A DNA stretch of 64,000 nucleotides from the NCBI GenBank assembly GCA_030015575.1, contig CM057349.1, positions 259,217,077-259,281,076 on the forward strand. Direction: 5' to 3'. The translations under genes and the position numbers were made by a program. The notes under the pieces were generated by a model that was not told where the DNA came from, did not search any database, and worked only from the letters and a program-made list of their open reading frames with translations. This document shows, piece after piece, positions 61,131 through 64,000 of the stretch. Source of the DNA: Agapanthus africanus (taxonomy: Eukaryota; Streptophyta; Magnoliopsida; Asparagales; Amaryllidaceae). Positions within the stretch are counted from its first letter, which is position 1. Each line of letters starts with the position of its first letter.

Positions 61131-61477
61131 AAAGAGAGAGAGAAAAGAAACACTCAGCGTGCACTCTAACCTAGATCAGAATGGTTATCATTTTATCTAA
61201 TCTGGAAACCTCCCACTGTACCGTCAAATTCTCCTCCAAACCTAAAAGAAGAATTAGTCGGGATCACCCGAGGAGTATATCAACTCATCAGTAGGAATCG
61301 GGATCTAACTATCATCGCATGATAACGTGACAGACATTGCTCACGTTATCACACTCCAGAAGGTATGCGCATATCTGGCAAGTTTCAGTTTCTTTAGAAA
61401 CTCCCGATGTGATATTTTCCCCATGCTCTTATGACCTTGACGAAGGTCAACAAATCATAAGTCACATGTCAAGTTCT
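61131..61477 (-). other. Start of the leader of G1
   Basis: Collinear with the leader of A near 38.65-39.12 kb: AAAGAGAGAGAGAAAAGAAA, CACTCAGCGTGC, TTATCATTTTATCTAATCTG, and the first member of the inverted-repeat array (CTTATGA/TCATAAG, 61428-61461). G2 interrupts it at 61478. Confidence 0.8.
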
Positions 61478-63638
61478 TGTTGGATATAGTGCCCTCAGAG
61501 TCAATTATTGGATCACAGGCACGTGATTGCAATGATTGAGGGAGGACCTATGCCGGTAGGAAAGTCTTACTCGAGATGATAGTATGCTATCTGGTTTATC
61601 TTTATCATCGTGTACTGCTTTAGGTGACCAGACAGGTCGCTATTACACGTTGATAAAGCCCCTAGGATTCATGCTTGACTGCCAGCAGTATGAGGGCGAT
61701 CATATACGTGGGAGCTGGTAGTCTATAAGCACATCCTTAAAAGGTCCCTAGTCGTGGGAGTTTCGAGACAGGGCATCGATACTCCAGAGTAGACTAGTGT
61801 ATACAGTCGAGACCCCGACAAGGGGCGGTGGCCGGTCTCACAAGCCACTGGTGTCAGTTGGTTCATCTAGGATGTATACAGGTGCTCATTGGGTTATGAG
61901 TACACCGGACAGGACTCGCCGGGAACCTGCTAGTTGGGATTATACCAGACGTCAGATGGCAGTTCCCTGGTGACATGTGTGCAAGTTAGTTCATCGACCT
62001 GAGGATCGTCATTTGTCTCGTGTGAGTTCCCACTGTACTTTGATTACTACCCTACCACGCTCAAAGGAGACGTGCAAACAGGTTTTAGTTGGGTACAGTC
62101 CCGAGCCACATGGAAGCAGTGAGCGGATCTTCAGGGGTTCGTCTCTCCCGGTATTGGGGGTGAGGTCGCGCTGTGTCTAGGAGAGCCATTACACGAAGCC
62201 CTCGGCCGAGGCAGGAGATTTACTGGTAGGTATTCCAGTAGTATCTCAGGGTGTTCTGGGCTACACTCCGACACGACTTGTACCGCTTTTGGGGGTCTGA
62301 CTTTTACTAACCCCCTAGGCCCGCCATGCTATGCTCATAGACGAACGGACCGGACTGTACGGATATTGTCACTGACAGGCTCAGTAGGGTGTCAGGATGA
62401 GTTCGCTCATCGACGTCCCTTTTGGTCAATAGCTGGTAGCCCGTCACGTATGGCTAATACCTCCGACGTGCTAGTGGTTAAATCCACGGCCATAATATTG
62501 ACGAGTCTTTAGAGTCCCCCACATTCAGTTGCTCAAGTTTTCGGGCGAAACGCTGTAGAGGCCGTATGGAGATATGGCAGGGTTCGATCAGATATGTGCG
62601 GTATTGCACGGATCATGATTGGACGGAAAATACTAGCAGGCTTTGGTTTAAGCCGGATCCTAGTATCGCACAGTGTAGATTTTGTCTCATTGCATTTGTA
62701 TTTCGGTCGGAGTACAAATGCTGGTGTGTATACACAGTAGCGGGGTTTTCCTGTAAGTCATTACGGGATCAATTTTTGGAGTTGCCAGTTTGCTTTCTGT
62801 TTCGGCCATAATTCTTTGTATTTTTCATTGGCCGAAGTTTGGTGGAAGAGGGCTTATTTGCATTTGTACAAATAAGCTTTATGGAGGGTTCTCTTTGCAT
62901 ATAGTTGCATCATGATGGTTTTCATGATGGTGCACCATCCATTGACTTGTTTTGACTCCATGATTACTTGACTTTTATAAGTGATGATGGAGGGTCATGA
63001 TGGTGGGTTTGGTGTGTTGGTTTTGTTAGTGATGATGATTCTTGATGATAACCTTCTCTCTCTCTCTTGCATGAAGTTGGCTCATTGTTTTTCATTCATG
63101 GACTCCACTCTCATTCTCCATCTCCTCTCATAGTGGCCGGCCAAAGAAGGGGGTGGGCTGTCCAATATTTTTAGTGTGGGTTTTTGTTCATTTGGCTTTG
63201 CAAAAATTCCCACAAGATCCATCTCCAAACTACATCTCATTCCTCCACCACTATGGCAACCTCCATAAACCCCAAAATGAGACATAGCACTACATTATAT
63301 TCTACAGCAAACCTTGGGCACGTCGACTCGCCAACTTCGTGCCCAAGTTGCCTCGGTATAGAGGTGGGAGCCCGTAAAAGAAGCCGGCGACGTGGTGCCC
63401 TTCCGGCGACGAGGTGGAGACCGGAGATTCCGCGGGGAGATCGGGACGACGACGAGAAGACCGGAGGACTCGGATCACTCGGTATACTTCTCTTCCCATC
63501 TTGTAGTTAGCTAGATGTAGTTTAATGGCCCGATCCGGGTTTTAGTGCGTGGTGGTGCCGGTTTGAAAAGTTATTGTAAATCACCGCTTCCGCATTTTGG
63601 CCTCGGGATGGAGGCCGGGACGCCGCCGTGCACTTACA
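61478..63638 (+). repeat. 5' LTR of Copia element G2
   Basis: TGTTGGATATAGTGCC...GTGCACTTACA, 2.16 kb on the plus strand. It is followed immediately by a primer-binding site, so it is a 5' LTR. The expected target duplication on the left is gttct (61473-61477). The core (reverse orientation) is near 62354. Confidence 0.92.
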
Positions 63639-63639
63639 G

Positions 63640-63651
63640 TGGTATCAGAGC
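63640..63651 (+). other. Primer-binding site of G2
   Basis: TGGTATCAGAGC, one base after the LTR. Confidence 0.95.
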
Positions 63652-63849
63652 CTCACCATTAACCTAGTCTAGCTTGGTCTAATGTGTTTACATTTCCGAT
63701 CGAACAAAAATCCCCAAAAAGCGTATTTTTATTTGCACAGTTTCTGTCGAAATTTTTTGGGCTCTAAAAATTTTTCAGGTTGTTGCAGAGAGATGTGCAT
63801 GGTGTCATGAGAATACTGGTGAAATTTGGTCGGCTGTACTCTCTATATA

Positions 63850-63896
63850 GCCGCGGAACCGCGGCCTTAACCCCCATTTGGCCGCGGTTCCGCCGC
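63850..63896 (+). repeat. GC-rich leader hairpin of G2
   Basis: GCCGCGGAACCGCGGCC (63850-63866) pairs with GGCCGCGGTTCCGCCGC (63880-63896) with one or two mismatches around a 13-nt loop, 199 nt downstream of the primer-binding site. Confidence 0.9.
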
Positions 63897-64000
63897 CGAA
63901 AAGTGAGCTCACTGCACCAAATTTCATGCAGTGATTCCTGAGTTGAAAATAGGGTTTTTGGAACATTCTTTTTGGGCCCAGAATTTCTTTATGTGCTACA

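Larger units (their letters stand above)
61478..64000 (+). mobile_element. Copia element G2, start only
   Basis: Inserted head-on into the leader of G1, in the opposite orientation. Only the LTR, primer-binding site and the first ~350 bases of leader are in the window, so completeness and age cannot be judged. Confidence 0.9.

Noticed and set aside
63184-63510. 108-codon open frame in the G2 LTR
   Set aside because: The homologous part of the G1 LTR (about 55750-56020) does not keep it as one frame; this is LTR near the transcript leader.
55597-63638. Giant foldback or inverted-repeat DNA transposon
   Set aside because: Primer-binding site and polypurine tract assign the two arms to separate LTR elements in opposite orientation.

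Overview
The window is nuclear DNA of a flowering plant (or at least a seed plant) with a repeat-rich genome. I find no host gene, tRNA, rRNA or CRISPR array. Essentially every base can be placed in a stack of nested LTR retrotransposons. Two groups dominate. The first is Ty1/Copia elements of the Angela/BARE-like lineage, with 1.9-2.2 kb LTRs, a tRNA-iMet primer-binding site, the order gag-PR-INT-RT-RH and unusually long leaders (families A, B, C, D, G, H). The second is Ty3/Gypsy elements with roughly 4 kb LTRs and the same primer type (E, F, I). One 1.5 kb unassigned solo-LTR-like element (J) is also present. All are fossils; copy B is the youngest and closest to whole.

Layout. 1-1797: A-type LTR, inserted in a Gypsy LTR E1 (1798-4086), itself in a B-type LTR (4087-5607), itself in a plus-strand Gypsy LTR I (5608-8265), which also carries J (5795-7261, 5-bp duplication both sides). 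I sits in H, a plus-strand Copia leader (8266-9234). C (minus) starts at 9235; its LTR is split by B (11024-20784). D (minus, from 21750) lies in C and is split by E2 (24560-44566), which is itself split by A (33618-44030, perfect 5-bp duplication aatga). D's other LTR (48491-48710) is cut by F, a plus-strand Gypsy chromovirus-like element (48711-55596). F is cut by G1 (minus, from 55597), and G1 by G2 (plus, 61478 to the window end). Eyeballed LTR divergences agree with the nesting: D about 8%, E2 about 2%, A about 1%, B about 0.6%. At 1.3e-8 substitutions per site per year these are very roughly 3, 0.8, 0.4 and 0.25 million years.

The most notable signal is not a gene. The leaders of the Angela-like elements carry hairpins that stay at the same place while their sequence changes: (i) a GC-rich hairpin 176-199 nt downstream of the primer-binding site in four families; (ii) three successive TTGAC/GTCAA inverted repeats whose outer stems change in a paired way; (iii) in A and D, a ~150 bp tandem repeat with stems CCTCAT/ATGAGG versus CCTTAT/ATAAGG; (iv) a CCGTTAG/CTAACGG stem. 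This suggests a structured leader RNA (dimerisation, packaging or translation control) or, for (ii), a WRKY W-box cluster. Second, the Gypsy element E2 has 4.1 kb LTRs and a 3.4 kb interior with no recognisable polymerase. It looks like a LARD-type non-autonomous element. It contains a ~200 bp block shared with the Copia leaders and a ~34 bp-period array of mini-hairpins.

Coordinates of element ends are read from TG/CA termini, primer-binding sites, polypurine tracts and repeat-to-repeat comparison by eye; divergences are visual estimates, not alignments.
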